A DNA stretch of 34,387 nucleotides, from the NCBI GenBank assembly GCA_035545895.1, contig DASZXJ010000052.1:1-34387 (forward strand), given 5' to 3'. This document shows positions 1 through 8,006 of this stretch, in pieces. The first letter of the stretch is position 1; every line of letters begins with the position of its first letter. The notes below the pieces were generated by a model. The model searched no databases, was not told where the DNA came from, and saw only the letters and a list, made by a program, of their open reading frames with translations. This stretch comes from DASZXJ01 sp035545895 (lineage in GTDB: Bacteria; Planctomycetota; Phycisphaerae; Tepidisphaerales; Tepidisphaeraceae). The translations under genes were made by a program, and so were the position numbers.

Positions 1-351
1 CTCGACGATCCAGTTTGCATCCGCGGGAGCCGTCTCCAAAACCCAGCTTCGAAAGTTGCCCTTGAGCACATTGAGTTCGCACAAGCCCCAGCGGTCGTCA
101 ATCATCCAAAAACGTTCGTCTTGCTGATAAATCTCGACCAGCTCATTGGGGCCGTTCAGGCGCACCGCGGAGTTGGAAAGGTATCGCAACACTTCGTGCT
201 GTTGATACGGTCGAATTGCTCCATGAATTGGGGCAACGCCCGCTTCAAATGATTCGACGCCAAACTCGCCCAGCGCATCGCTCAAAGGCGCAAGCAATCC
301 GCGGGATTCGCAGGCCAGGTCAACGCCAAGTCCATGAAGGAGAAGGCGCAT
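1..351 (-). CDS. Partial hypothetical protein, cut by left edge
   Basis: I do not recognise this protein. It is open from an ATG at 351 to the window edge (117 codons), and its C-terminus lies outside the window. The peptide begins MRLLLHGLGVDLACESRG and continues with a mixed, soluble-looking sequence; I see no signal peptide or membrane segment. Tryptophans cluster near the end (WMIDDRWGL). Codons have the G/C-rich third positions of its neighbours, which supports real coding. The reading frame is the same as that of the ACT-domain gene just upstream, whose TGA at 463-465 separates the two, so they are probably co-transcribed. There is no strong ribosome binding site before 351, and a TTG twelve bases further upstream is an alternative start. 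Confidence 0.6.
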   Translation of the reverse strand, partial: MRLLLHGLGVDLACESRGLLAPLSDALGEFGVESFEAGVAPIHGAIRPYQQHEVLRYLSNSAVRLNGPNELVEIYQQDERFWMIDDRWGLCELNVLKGNFRSWVLETAPADANWIVE

Positions 352-462
352 GTGATTCAACGAGTCGTTCAAAGCAATACTCCCGGGGCCGTCGGATCGG
401 CTGTTGAGAATATCGGGAAATGGTTGAAGGGAACTGGAATGGAGGATCGTCGAAGAGAAGGG

Positions 463-942
463 TCAGCTTTTCAGATCGCTTTCGCCAACCAGCACGAAGC
501 CTTTACGTATCAGTACCTGGGCAGCCATGGTGGGGTCGTCCACATACAGCACCAGCGAAGGCCTGCGTGGACGAACCAGGAGAGGATACGCGTAATGGAT
601 ATTGATCTCGGCCGATAAAAGCGCGGTGCAGATCGCCAGCAGGGGTTTGCCGTGGTCCTTTGGCATTTCAACGATCAATACTTCCGTTTCGCTGAAGGAG
701 AACTCGGCCTCTTTGAGGGCCACTTTTCCCTGGGAAGGATCGGAACAAATGACGCGCACCAGCGCAGAATCAGCGGACTCTTCAATGCTCAGGCCAAGGA
801 TAGAACCCACCTGTTCTTCAAGCAGGCGAACGAGCGCGCTCAATCGGCCCACGCGATTTTCAAGGAAAATCGTGAACTGCGGGACGCGTGTGCGTTCAAA
901 CCCCGCGCCGTCCTCGGTTTGCGGAGGAAGAATTTCTTCCAT
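463..942 (-). CDS. ACT-domain protein, probable amino-acid-sensing regulator
   Basis: This is a 159-aa soluble protein. Residues about 21-65 (PQFTIFLENRVGRLSALVRL) have the beta-alpha-beta pattern of an ACT domain, a small ligand-binding fold that usually senses amino acids, with the typical 'N-x-x-G-x-L' turn. Residues about 88-155 look like a second, more diverged ACT copy (VLIVEMPKDHGKPLLAICTA, then a beta pair ending GFVLVGES). Tandem ACT proteins of this size without an enzyme domain are common in planctomycetes. The ligand cannot be told from sequence. I chose the ATG at 942 because the longer open frame up to 1266 reads low-quality sequence antisense to the RtcB remnant. The gene before the left edge follows in the same orientation. 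Confidence 0.72.
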   Translation of the reverse strand: MEEILPPQTEDGAGFERTRVPQFTIFLENRVGRLSALVRLLEEQVGSILGLSIEESADSALVRVICSDPSQGKVALKEAEFSFSETEVLIVEMPKDHGKPLLAICTALLSAEINIHYAYPLLVRPRRPSLVLYVDDPTMAAQVLIRKGFVLVGESDLKS

Positions 943-1029
943 CGATAAGACTCTAGCCAAACAACGCCCGGATTCCCACGAAAAAGCGATGTTTTGACAG
1001 GGCAGGCTTATTATAGGACAAGCCAAGTG

Positions 1030-1242
1030 ATGACTGGCAAGGATTTGATCCAGCTCGGTTTTTCGCCCGGGCCCGCGGTTGGCGCAGTGGAACTGCTCCC
1101 GGCAGGCATCGATGAAGTGCCCGGGGCATATAAAGATATCCATTCGGTCATGGCTGCACAGGCGGACTTGGTGGAGGTCATCGCCCGCTTTGATCCGAAA
1201 ATCGTGCGAATGGCGGACGCCGGCGAAAAGCCCGAAGATTGA
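1030..1242 (+). pseudogene. rtcB: RtcB-type RNA ligase remnant with internal deletion
   Basis: A 70-codon open frame joins two ends of an RtcB-like protein. The first about 20 residues (MTGKDLIQLGFSPGPAVGAV) resemble the N-terminal leader found on longer RtcB proteins. The rest (ELLPAGIDEVPGAYKDIHSV through VRMADAGEKPED) closely matches the C-terminal end of RtcB, where 'AYKDI..VM..Q.DLVE' is highly conserved. RtcB is normally about 400-480 residues and ligates 2',3'-cyclic phosphate RNA ends; its metal-binding Cys/His residues and the guanylylated histidine lie in the missing middle. The product therefore cannot be an active ligase. The join appears near position 1090. The gene ends 24 bases from the convergent glycosyltransferase. 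A small functional protein is possible but less likely. The C-terminal match is the firm part; the N-terminal match is from memory of the family. Confidence 0.6.
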
Positions 1243-1266
1243 AAGGCGGGTGATTCCTCGATCCAT

Positions 1267-2994
1267 TCATTCGCGAACAAACGCCACCCACCAATCCTTG
1301 TCCCGAGGCACCTTGGTGAGATAGGTCCATCCTTGCGGCGGCGCGATGAGGCTTGCATCCTGGCGCTGCAACATGACGATCACCTGGGGCAGGCCATTCC
1401 TTCGAATGCGCGCTAAAGTGCGGGGCATGTGAGTCGGCCGATTCAGGTAGATCGCCAGGTCCGTGGGAATTCGCTTGGTCTCGGTGAGGTCCCACGCCTC
1501 GGCAGTTGGATACTGTTCCCAAATGACCTGCGCCAGCGGCAGCATCTCACTGACACCATTGCCGGAAAGCGATCGCCTGGCGCCCCAGACGTAAATGGCC
1601 AGCGACAGCAGCATGACCGCCCCGCTGCCGATGATCGCAACCTGCCGATCTTTCCAGCTCAATAATATGAAAACCGCAACGACCATTGCCATGACGACCG
1701 TGACGCTTATTCCAAAGGCAGTTGAATACCAAGGCTGTCCATCGACACGAACCATGTTAAACACGCCAAGTGCGCCCATGATCGGATACCCGATCGCCAT
1801 GGCAAGAATCACGCCCCAGTGAATGGTCAGCAGATATCGCCCCGCGTTTCGAATCGCTTCGGCAGCGAGAATCCCGGCAGGTATCGCAAATGGATAAAGA
1901 TATCGAGGCTTGCGGTCGCGAAAGAAACTCATGATGAGCAATGGCAACACAAACAGCGTCGCAGCATACATCAGCCTCAGCGCGCGGTCGCGCCGTTTCG
2001 GGTCCAAAAGCCGCCAATCGAAAACCATGCGCCCCACCTGCCACAATCCGACCAGTATGAGCGGCAACCACGGAAGAAAATGCGGCAGCTCGATGATGTA
2101 CTGATACCAGTGCGCGCTGGCCACTTCGGATGGATCGGCACGCATGACTTCGAGCATCCAGACCAGCCATGAATTGGCATTGTGTGAAGCAACGTATGCA
2201 AACCACGTAAGTCCAATGGCTGCAAAGAGGATCAGCCCGATCAAACTGCCGATGGAAATGGCAATCCAGTTGATCCTGGCACCCGCATTTTTCGGGCTGG
2301 CCAAATATTTTCGACCGATGGCAAATACCGTGACAGGAACCACCGTCATCAGCAGGCCCACCGGGCCCTTGCTCATGAACGCCAGGCCCAGCGCTGCGCC
2401 AGTGCCGATCAACCCCAGCCAGATGCGTCGTTCGAAAACCATTTTTGCCAAACAGAGGTTGGCGACCGTCACCCAAAGACCGAGGTGCACGTCGGTGGTG
2501 GCCCATCGCGCCTGCTGGCTGAAGGTCAACATGGTTCCAGCGATGATGGCGCCGCCGGCGCCCGCGAATGGGCCGAGCAGAGTCCATCCCAGTTCACACG
2601 CGAACGCCAGCGTCAGGCAAGCCGCCGCCAGCGCCGGCCACCGCACCTGCCATGCCAGTCGCACCCACGCATCCTTTCGAATATTCGGATCGGGATTGGA
2701 CATGTCCCGAACTGTTTGGGGCTGGACTGAGGAGGCGGTGATCCACGCGTTGAGCGGAGGCTTGCGGATGCGCGCGTCTCCCATGAGCGTGGGCACGAGC
2801 CACGGGCCGCCTCGGCGCATTTCCAGAGCGGTTTCGATATTCAGGTTTTCAATCCCGTCGCTGAATTCCATCCAGCGGAGTTCGGGCGCCATCGCCATGA
2901 AGAAGACCAGCGCGATGCCCATCGCCCACGATATTCGAGGCCGGATTGAATCGGCTGCGCCCGGATTTCCTGCTACTCCGCCCATCGATGACAT
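1267..2994 (-). CDS. ArnT/PMT-type membrane glycosyltransferase (GT-C fold)
   Basis: This is a 575-aa polytopic membrane protein with about 10-12 hydrophobic segments, starting near residue 23. The first periplasmic loop carries the signature of the ArnT/PMT (GT39/GT83-like) family: an acidic residue after helix 1 (FSDGIENLNIETALEM, residues 44-59) followed by GGPWLVPTLMGDARIRKPPL (62-81). These enzymes take a sugar from a polyprenyl-phosphate donor and transfer it to protein, lipid A or another surface acceptor. The C-terminal about 100 residues form a soluble tail. Donor and acceptor cannot be deduced. The start at 2994 is the first ATG; another in frame at 2985 is possible. It is divergent from the HtrA gene, with 97 bases between the two starts. 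Confidence 0.82.
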   Translation of the reverse strand: MSSMGGVAGNPGAADSIRPRISWAMGIALVFFMAMAPELRWMEFSDGIENLNIETALEMRRGGPWLVPTLMGDARIRKPPLNAWITASSVQPQTVRDMSNPDPNIRKDAWVRLAWQVRWPALAAACLTLAFACELGWTLLGPFAGAGGAIIAGTMLTFSQQARWATTDVHLGLWVTVANLCLAKMVFERRIWLGLIGTGAALGLAFMSKGPVGLLMTVVPVTVFAIGRKYLASPKNAGARINWIAISIGSLIGLILFAAIGLTWFAYVASHNANSWLVWMLEVMRADPSEVASAHWYQYIIELPHFLPWLPLILVGLWQVGRMVFDWRLLDPKRRDRALRLMYAATLFVLPLLIMSFFRDRKPRYLYPFAIPAGILAAEAIRNAGRYLLTIHWGVILAMAIGYPIMGALGVFNMVRVDGQPWYSTAFGISVTVVMAMVVAVFILLSWKDRQVAIIGSGAVMLLSLAIYVWGARRSLSGNGVSEMLPLAQVIWEQYPTAEAWDLTETKRIPTDLAIYLNRPTHMPRTLARIRRNGLPQVIVMLQRQDASLIAPPQGWTYLTKVPRDKDWWVAFVRE

Positions 2995-3091
2995 ATTCCC
3001 GATTCATTTGTTTGAATGCAACGCGACAGACGATCGGCTGTTTTCAAGGTTGTGCCGGTCGAGGACATTGCCAGATCGAGGATCATCGGTC

Positions 3092-4537
3092 ATGCTATCG
3101 CGAACAATGAACCAATCACTCGCGCGCCTGGTCGCCGCCTTGGCTTTTGCTGGTCTGTTCGCTGCCGGTTGTGCTTCATCGAATTCTCCGATGAAGGCCA
3201 TGTCTCGCACGTCGGCGGACTTGTTTCCCGCAGCCACTCCAGAAGCCACCGCGATCGTCCGCGAAAAGGTCTTCCCCGCGGTCGTACGAATTGATGTAGC
3301 GCAGGAAATATACAGCGAAGGCAAGCGCAATCTCCGCCGGGGAATCGGTTCGGGCGTCATCATCGACGACCAGGGCCATATTCTGACCAATTTCCACGTC
3401 GCCGGCCGGGCAGCGGAGCTTTATGTCACCCTCGCCAACAAGGAGCGTGTAGCCGCCAAGTTGATCGGCGACGATCACTGGACCGACGTCGCTGTCATCC
3501 AGCTTGATATTGATGAGATCAAGCGACGGCACATCGGCTTTTCATATGCTGAGCTGGGCAATAGCGATTCCCTAATCATCGGCCAGGATGTCATCGCCAT
3601 CGGCACGCCGTTCGGTCTGACTCGCACCATGACGCTCGGCATCGTCTCCAACAACGAACGCACGTTTTACCCGGAACAGGAAACCATTGACGATTACGAA
3701 ACCGGCGAATTCAATAACTGGATTCAGATGGACACCCCCATCGCCCCCGGCAACAGCGGCGGACCGCTCGTCGATATGCTCGGCAAGGTCGTCGGCATCA
3801 ACACCCGGGGCATCCGGGGGCAGCAACTGAACTTCGCGATTCCCATCAACACCGTAAAGGAAGTCGTCGCGGAGATTCTCCGTACGTCAGCCGATGGCAA
3901 GAAGGGACATGTCGATCGTGCGGACCTTGGCGTCGATCTCAAGCCGCTACAGGACCTGGAATCGTTCTACGAAATCGACATCAACAAGGGCGTGCTGATC
4001 AACAGCGTCGAGCGCGGCTCCCCCGCCATGGCTGCGGGTTTGAAAGCGCAGGACATCCTGCTCGACATCAACGGCAAACCGATCAATGTGCGTTTCCCCG
4101 AGGAAGTAGCGCCCGCCCAGAAGCAGATTGCTTCGCTGCCGGTTGGACAGGAGATCAACCTCACCGTTCATCGCGGCAAGGAGACGATCAATCTGAAGAC
4201 CAAGCTGGTCAAGCTTGAAGGCGCGGTGGGCGAGGAAAGCGAATTCAAAACCTGGGGGTTGAGCGTGCGCGACGTCACGCGCAAGTATGCCAATGAAGCA
4301 CAGTTGGATGATGACACCGGCGTGATGGTCACCACGCTCAGCCCCGGCTATCCTGCCGCCAAGGGTGAGCTTCGATCCGGCGATGTCATTCGCTCGGTCA
4401 ATCAAAAGCCTGTGACCGATCTGGACGAGTTCAAGAAATTGTACGATGAGGCCGTCCAGAACAAGCAGTCTCAGATTCTGCTTGAGGTTCAACGTGGCCG
4501 GGGCCGACGCTCCGCCGTGCTCAATGTCACGTACTGA
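3092..4537 (+). CDS. HtrA/DegP-type serine protease, lipoprotein, catalytically intact
   Basis: This is a 481-aa trypsin-like protease with two PDZ domains. A signal peptide (residues 1-26) ends in LFAAGC, so Cys27 is probably lipid-modified and the protein membrane-anchored on the outer face of a membrane. The protease domain (about 50-262) has the whole triad: His102 in TNFHVAG, Asp132 in WTDVAV and Ser222 in APGNSGGP. PDZ1 follows at about 275-370 and PDZ2 at about 385-481 (GVMVTTLSPGYPAAKGELRSG). The family degrades or refolds misfolded envelope proteins. I chose ATG 3092, with GAGG ten bases upstream; ATG 3107 is an alternative. The same frame is open far upstream, but that part is antisense to the glycosyltransferase. 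The next gene is a triad-less paralogue 27 bases downstream, so the two are probably one operon. Confidence 0.9.
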   Translation: MLSRTMNQSLARLVAALAFAGLFAAGCASSNSPMKAMSRTSADLFPAATPEATAIVREKVFPAVVRIDVAQEIYSEGKRNLRRGIGSGVIIDDQGHILTNFHVAGRAAELYVTLANKERVAAKLIGDDHWTDVAVIQLDIDEIKRRHIGFSYAELGNSDSLIIGQDVIAIGTPFGLTRTMTLGIVSNNERTFYPEQETIDDYETGEFNNWIQMDTPIAPGNSGGPLVDMLGKVVGINTRGIRGQQLNFAIPINTVKEVVAEILRTSADGKKGHVDRADLGVDLKPLQDLESFYEIDINKGVLINSVERGSPAMAAGLKAQDILLDINGKPINVRFPEEVAPAQKQIASLPVGQEINLTVHRGKETINLKTKLVKLEGAVGEESEFKTWGLSVRDVTRKYANEAQLDDDTGVMVTTLSPGYPAAKGELRSGDVIRSVNQKPVTDLDEFKKLYDEAVQNKQSQILLEVQRGRGRRSAVLNVTY

Positions 4538-4564
4538 TTTATTCCCGCATTCGACGGAGATTTC

Positions 4565-5941
4565 ATGCGTCAAATGATTGCCATGATTGTCGTTGTCCTT
4601 GCCGTTCTCGCGCCGCTGAGCCGCGCTGCGGTGGACCCCAGGACCGCCCGCGAGTTGTATGACCGCGTCACCCCTTCCATCGTTGTCGTTCAATACACAT
4701 GGGACGGCGAAAGAGGACGGCAGGAACTCAACACCAGCGGCATCGTCGTCAGCGAAGACGGCCTGGTGATGATTTCGATGGCAGCCACTCCCCCGCAGAT
4801 GCCCGATGAGCAGATGAAGGACTTCAAGATCATCATCCCCGGCGATGATGAGACCGAAGTCACCGCACAGTTCGTCGGCCGTGATGAGCGCACGGGCATG
4901 TCCTTCGTTAAATCGACTGAATCGCGAAAGTGGACGGCTCTGAAATTCGATGATGTTGCGGTCCAGGTCGGCGATGTCGTGATGTCGGTGGGATTACTTC
5001 CCAAAGATGCCGGATATAAAACGTTCCTGGACGAATCGACGGTGGCTGCGAACCTTCGTGGACCGGTGCCGCAGACCATGGTCGGCGGGGATGGAATCGG
5101 TTCGGTTGGCGCCCCGGTCTTCAATGCCGATGGACAGGCCATCGGGTTCGTGCATTACCAGGGCGGAACATCGCAATTCCTCAACAACCAACGGACCTCG
5201 GGCACCGCCAATAATCCCAAGTTGTTCGTGCCAGTCAGAGATTTTCAGATCAGCCTCAGCAACCCGCCGGTCGCGGGCACACCGATGAAGATTCCGCATA
5301 TCGGTGTGTCGCAGCTCGCCGGTTTGAAAAAGGAAGTCGCCACCTATTTCGGTTTGAAAGGCCAGCCTGCGGTGCAGATTGGCGACGTGATTCCCGGATT
5401 TCCCGCTGCCAAAGCCGGGCTGAAGCGAAACGACATCATCGTCACGTTAAACGGCCAGGCGTTGGAACGCGGCGACGAGCCGGATGAAACCCCCGCCATC
5501 ATGACCCGGAAAATTCAGCGCATGAAGCCCGGCGACATCGTTACATTCTCCGTCATCAGCGCAAAAGATGAACCATTGCGTGAAGTTAAAGTCACCCTCG
5601 AAGAACGTCCGCCCGGCGTCAATCGCGCCAAGCGATTCTTCGCGGAAGATCTCGGATTCACATCGCGCGATCTGGTTTTCGTCGATACCTACAGCCGCCG
5701 CTTGCCTGCCGATACCAGGGGGGTCGTCGTCGATCTGATCCGTCCCAACAGTTCCGCACAATCGGGCAAGCTCCAGCCCGAAGACCTGATTGTCAAACTC
5801 AACCAAACCTCCATCGAAGACGTCGAACAGTTCAAGAGCCAGTACGAAACCTTCCGCAAGGATCATCCGCACGAAGCCGTTGTTTTGGAGGTTTTGCGAG
5901 GGGTCAGCACCCAGGTCGTGCGTATCGAGCCGCCCCAATAA
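4565..5941 (+). CDS. HtrA-like pseudoprotease with two PDZ domains, secreted
   Basis: This is a 458-aa paralogue of the preceding HtrA with a cleavable signal peptide (residues 1-22, ending SRAAV) and no lipobox. The fold is retained: a degenerate trypsin-like domain at about 25-230 and two PDZ domains at about 250-350 and 365-458. All three catalytic positions are lost. Where HtrA has TNFHV there is VMISMAA, where it has WTDVAV there is ERTGMSFV, and the GNSGGP loop reads GSVGAPVF. It should bind substrates or the active partner through its PDZ domains without cutting. The likely role, inferred from the tandem arrangement, is adaptor or regulator of the upstream protease. It could also be a chaperone-only form. 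The start ATG 4565 has GGAGA just upstream. Confidence 0.85.
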   Translation: MRQMIAMIVVVLAVLAPLSRAAVDPRTARELYDRVTPSIVVVQYTWDGERGRQELNTSGIVVSEDGLVMISMAATPPQMPDEQMKDFKIIIPGDDETEVTAQFVGRDERTGMSFVKSTESRKWTALKFDDVAVQVGDVVMSVGLLPKDAGYKTFLDESTVAANLRGPVPQTMVGGDGIGSVGAPVFNADGQAIGFVHYQGGTSQFLNNQRTSGTANNPKLFVPVRDFQISLSNPPVAGTPMKIPHIGVSQLAGLKKEVATYFGLKGQPAVQIGDVIPGFPAAKAGLKRNDIIVTLNGQALERGDEPDETPAIMTRKIQRMKPGDIVTFSVISAKDEPLREVKVTLEERPPGVNRAKRFFAEDLGFTSRDLVFVDTYSRRLPADTRGVVVDLIRPNSSAQSGKLQPEDLIVKLNQTSIEDVEQFKSQYETFRKDHPHEAVVLEVLRGVSTQVVRIEPPQ

Positions 5942-5991
5942 AGCGGTAAATCCAGATGGTGAGGGTAATGGGTCAGTTTGAGATGGGTTCA

Positions 5992-6021
5992 TTTAGCCCC
6001 GCCGCAAGCGGCGGGGCTAAA
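5992..6021. repeat. Perfect GC-rich palindrome, REP-like or terminator
   Basis: Two 14-base arms (TTTAGCCCCGCCGC and its complement) are separated by only two bases. The structure lies 50 bases after the HtrA operon and could end its transcript in both directions. It is not followed by a T-run on the plus strand, so a dispersed REP-type palindrome is equally likely. Only one copy is seen in this window. Confidence 0.6.
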
Positions 6022-6070
6022 ATGGCGTCGCTTGTAAATAAACCGACCCAGTACCGTGCTGGGTGACCCC

Positions 6071-6098
6071 TTGCAAACTCAGCCCCCAGCGCTAAAAT
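6071..6098 (+). promoter_or_regulatory. Sigma-70 promoter of the original tRNA-Phe gene
   Basis: TTGCAA (6071-6076) and TAAAAT (6093-6098) are separated by 16 bases, with expected transcription start near 6105, just before the tRNA 5' end at 6118. Because the tRNA is now broken by the element, this promoter reads through the 5' half-tRNA and on toward the integrase gene at 6318. Confidence 0.6.
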
Positions 6099-6115
6099 TG
6101 CCCGCTCGTTTGCTG

Positions 6116-6155
6116 CCGGGCAGGTAGCTCAGTTGGTAGAGCAATGGACTGAAAA
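6116..6155 (+). repeat. attL: 5' half of tRNA-Phe, direct repeat copy 1
   Basis: These forty bases are identical to 11398-11437. They contain tRNA-Phe nucleotides 1-38 (acceptor 5' strand, D-arm, anticodon 5' strand and loop). After 6155 the sequence departs from tRNA, so this copy cannot fold into a tRNA. It represents the chromosomal 5' half left at the left junction. Confidence 0.9.
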
Positions 6156-6282
6156 CGCTGCCGACGAGTTATCAGGCGTCCTCAAGCGTCATTTCCAATT
6201 AGCATCATCGCCGAAAACACCGAATTATTGAGGGTGTGCGTTGTCATGCGTTCGCATGGTTTGGCAAGCATTGCCGCCGTGC

Positions 6283-6431
6283 TTACGCCTAAGACACGCC
6301 TAATTCGGAGTCGGACGATGCCCGCCAAGAAAATTACGCCTAATTCTGCGGTGGAGAAAAACTCCATTGCTCAGCCAATGGACTTTTCGGTTACGGCTAG
6401 TGCCACAGCGACGGCGGATGTTACGCCTAAT
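6283..6431 (+). repeat. Left cluster of 11-bp motif TTACGCCTAAT
   Basis: There are four copies in plus orientation: TTACGCCTAAG at 6283-6293 directly abutting ACACGCCTAAT at 6294-6304, then TTACGCCTAAT at 6334-6344 and 6421-6431. A diverged copy, TTACGGCTAGT, lies at 6391-6401. The abutting pair lies just upstream of the integrase ribosome binding site; the others lie in its first codons, where they encode (I/V)TPN. The same motif recurs at the right end of the element. Spacing by one helical turn and location near both ends suggest recombinase arm sites or binding sites for a directionality factor. Confidence 0.75.
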
Positions 6432-7889
6432 CTCCCGCTGCCAACATTCGAGTTCACACAGGATGCCCTGCGGCGGCTTTTCCAGCGGCCCGGCGAAGCT
6501 CAAAGCTCATGGTTTGATGCCAAGGTCAAGGGCTTGCGGATCGTCGTGGGAGCGAAGGGCAAGACGTTCTACTTTGAGCATCGCGTCGCGGGCATCGGGC
6601 GACGAAAACCGAAGATCGGGCGATTTGCCCCCGAACCCGGCTCGCCCGGCTGGACGGTCGAAAAAGCCCGCAAGCGTTCGCGTGAGTTGGAAGTGATGAT
6701 GGATCGTGGCGACGATCCGACGCTCATTGTTGAACCGGAAACCATGCCCGAATCGTCTGGCAACGGCGACGGCACATTTGATCGGGACAAATTCAGCGTG
6801 AAAAACGCACTGGATTTTCTTGCACAGTGGTTTGAGACAAACGACAAGTCGGACAAGACCATCAAGAAATTGCAGTCAGACACGAACACGGTGAAGCCGA
6901 TTTGGAAACGCCCGCTGTTGTCTCTGACAAAACTTGAGTGCCACAAGCTGCACAAGCACATCCGGGACAAGGTGCGTGGCAAGGCGAACGCCGATGCGTT
7001 GGCGGGCGAGTACGGCCATTTCATCGGAAACTACGCGGCTAACTCAGCACTCACACACCTTCAACTAGCATTCAATAAGTGCCAATACTGGCTTGAGGAA
7101 AAAGGCTTCCCACAAGATGCGTTGAACCCGATTCGCAAGGGCTTCCCGTGGTATCCCGAACGCTCAAACCGCGACAGGATCAAGATGGGCGGCAAGCCAC
7201 ATGAAAAGAATCAACTGCCAGAATGGTGGGACGAAACAGAACGGACATTGAACGCGGTCGAAAAGATGATTTGGCGGCTGTCTTTGTTCACGGGCTTCCG
7301 CAACCGTGACTGCTGCAAAATTCGCTGGGATGAAATTAAGAACATCGACGATGACACAACCGCCACGATGTTCCGGCCCGAACCCAAGGGCGGCAAACAC
7401 CGTGCGTTTCATGTACCGCTCAGTACGGCGGCACTGGCGATTCTCCGCGAGCGTCGCGAAGCCCAAGACAAAGCCGCCGAAAAGAATCCTACAATGCGAA
7501 AGTGTCCTTGGGTTTTCCCAACGTACAGCAAGGCGGGAATGCTCACGCGTGTTGAAGTCGTTGACAATCAAGAGACGGTCAACGGCAAAAAGACTCCCAA
7601 CAAGATTTTGGGCAAGCATCACAATCTACGGCGTACCTTTGAAACGGCCCTGAAACATTCGGGCGTTGAAAAGCAGGACAGACAAGCGTTGATGAACCAC
7701 AAGTACGCCGTCAAAAGTTCAGACGTGCATGACGGGTATGATGAACCGGACACGGAATTCGTTCGGTCTAAGACACAAGCGGCGGCGGACTTCATCATGC
7801 AACGCGGTGGGCTTTCGATTGATGAACATGGCAAGCTGGTTCGGAAGGTAGATACACAACCGCCGCAACCGTTGCGGATTGCGAGCTAA
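6318..7889 (+). CDS. int: Tyrosine recombinase (integrase) of the tRNA-Phe element
   Basis: This is a 523-aa site-specific recombinase of the tyrosine family, with P4-like architecture. An N-terminal DUF4102-like arm-binding region lies at about 60-105 (WFDAKVKGLRIVVGAKGKTF), a core-binding SAM-like domain at about 155-285, and the catalytic domain at about 310-500. Visible catalytic residues are Arg in TGFRNRD, Lys in KGGKHRAF, the His-x-x-Arg of HHNLRRTF, His in LMNHKY and the nucleophile Tyr in VHDGYDEPD. It would cut in the tRNA-Phe anticodon loop and catalyse integration and excision. I chose ATG 6318 because GGAG stands 7 bases upstream; the frame is open from 6228. Its first 38 codons hold three exact or near copies of the 11-bp end motif. 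It may be transcribed from the captured tRNA promoter at 6071-6098. Confidence 0.92.
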   Translation: MPAKKITPNSAVEKNSIAQPMDFSVTASATATADVTPNLPLPTFEFTQDALRRLFQRPGEAQSSWFDAKVKGLRIVVGAKGKTFYFEHRVAGIGRRKPKIGRFAPEPGSPGWTVEKARKRSRELEVMMDRGDDPTLIVEPETMPESSGNGDGTFDRDKFSVKNALDFLAQWFETNDKSDKTIKKLQSDTNTVKPIWKRPLLSLTKLECHKLHKHIRDKVRGKANADALAGEYGHFIGNYAANSALTHLQLAFNKCQYWLEEKGFPQDALNPIRKGFPWYPERSNRDRIKMGGKPHEKNQLPEWWDETERTLNAVEKMIWRLSLFTGFRNRDCCKIRWDEIKNIDDDTTATMFRPEPKGGKHRAFHVPLSTAALAILRERREAQDKAAEKNPTMRKCPWVFPTYSKAGMLTRVEVVDNQETVNGKKTPNKILGKHHNLRRTFETALKHSGVEKQDRQALMNHKYAVKSSDVHDGYDEPDTEFVRSKTQAAADFIMQRGGLSIDEHGKLVRKVDTQPPQPLRIAS

Positions 7890-7917
7890 GTCATCCGACA
7901 TTCGACGCCCAAAGCAC

Positions 7918-7943
7918 ACCGCTCGGCATTCCAGCCGGGCGGT
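7918..7943 (+). terminator. Hairpin after the integrase gene
   Basis: A 10-bp stem (ACCGCTCGGC with GCCGGGCGGT, one G-U pair) and a 6-base loop stand 28 bases after the integrase stop, followed by TTTGCGTT. The T-tract is weak, but the stem is strong and well placed to separate the integrase from the riboswitch operon. Confidence 0.5.
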
Positions 7944-7966
7944 TTGCGTTAATGAAGTTTATCGAC

Positions 7967-7994
7967 TTGCACAATTCAACTCGACTCGTATCAT
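7967..7994 (+). promoter_or_regulatory. Promoter of the cobalamin-riboswitch operon
   Basis: TTGCAC (7967-7972) and TATCAT (7989-7994) have a 16-base spacer. Transcription would start near 8001, immediately before the riboswitch. Confidence 0.5.
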
Positions 7995-8006
7995 CCCTTT
8001 CACTCT

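Noticed and set aside
943..1266. N-terminal extension of the ACT-domain protein
   Set aside because: The extension is antisense to the RtcB remnant and has no ACT-like or other recognisable sequence; the ATG at 942 starts the domain properly.
2144..3091. Long upstream extension of the HtrA reading frame
   Set aside because: It is antisense to the glycosyltransferase, has codon use unlike a gene, and the signal peptide and ribosome binding site place the start at 3092.
6050..6075. Hairpin ACCCAG/CTGGGT as terminator
   Set aside because: The stem is only 6 bp with no T-run and it precedes the tRNA promoter.
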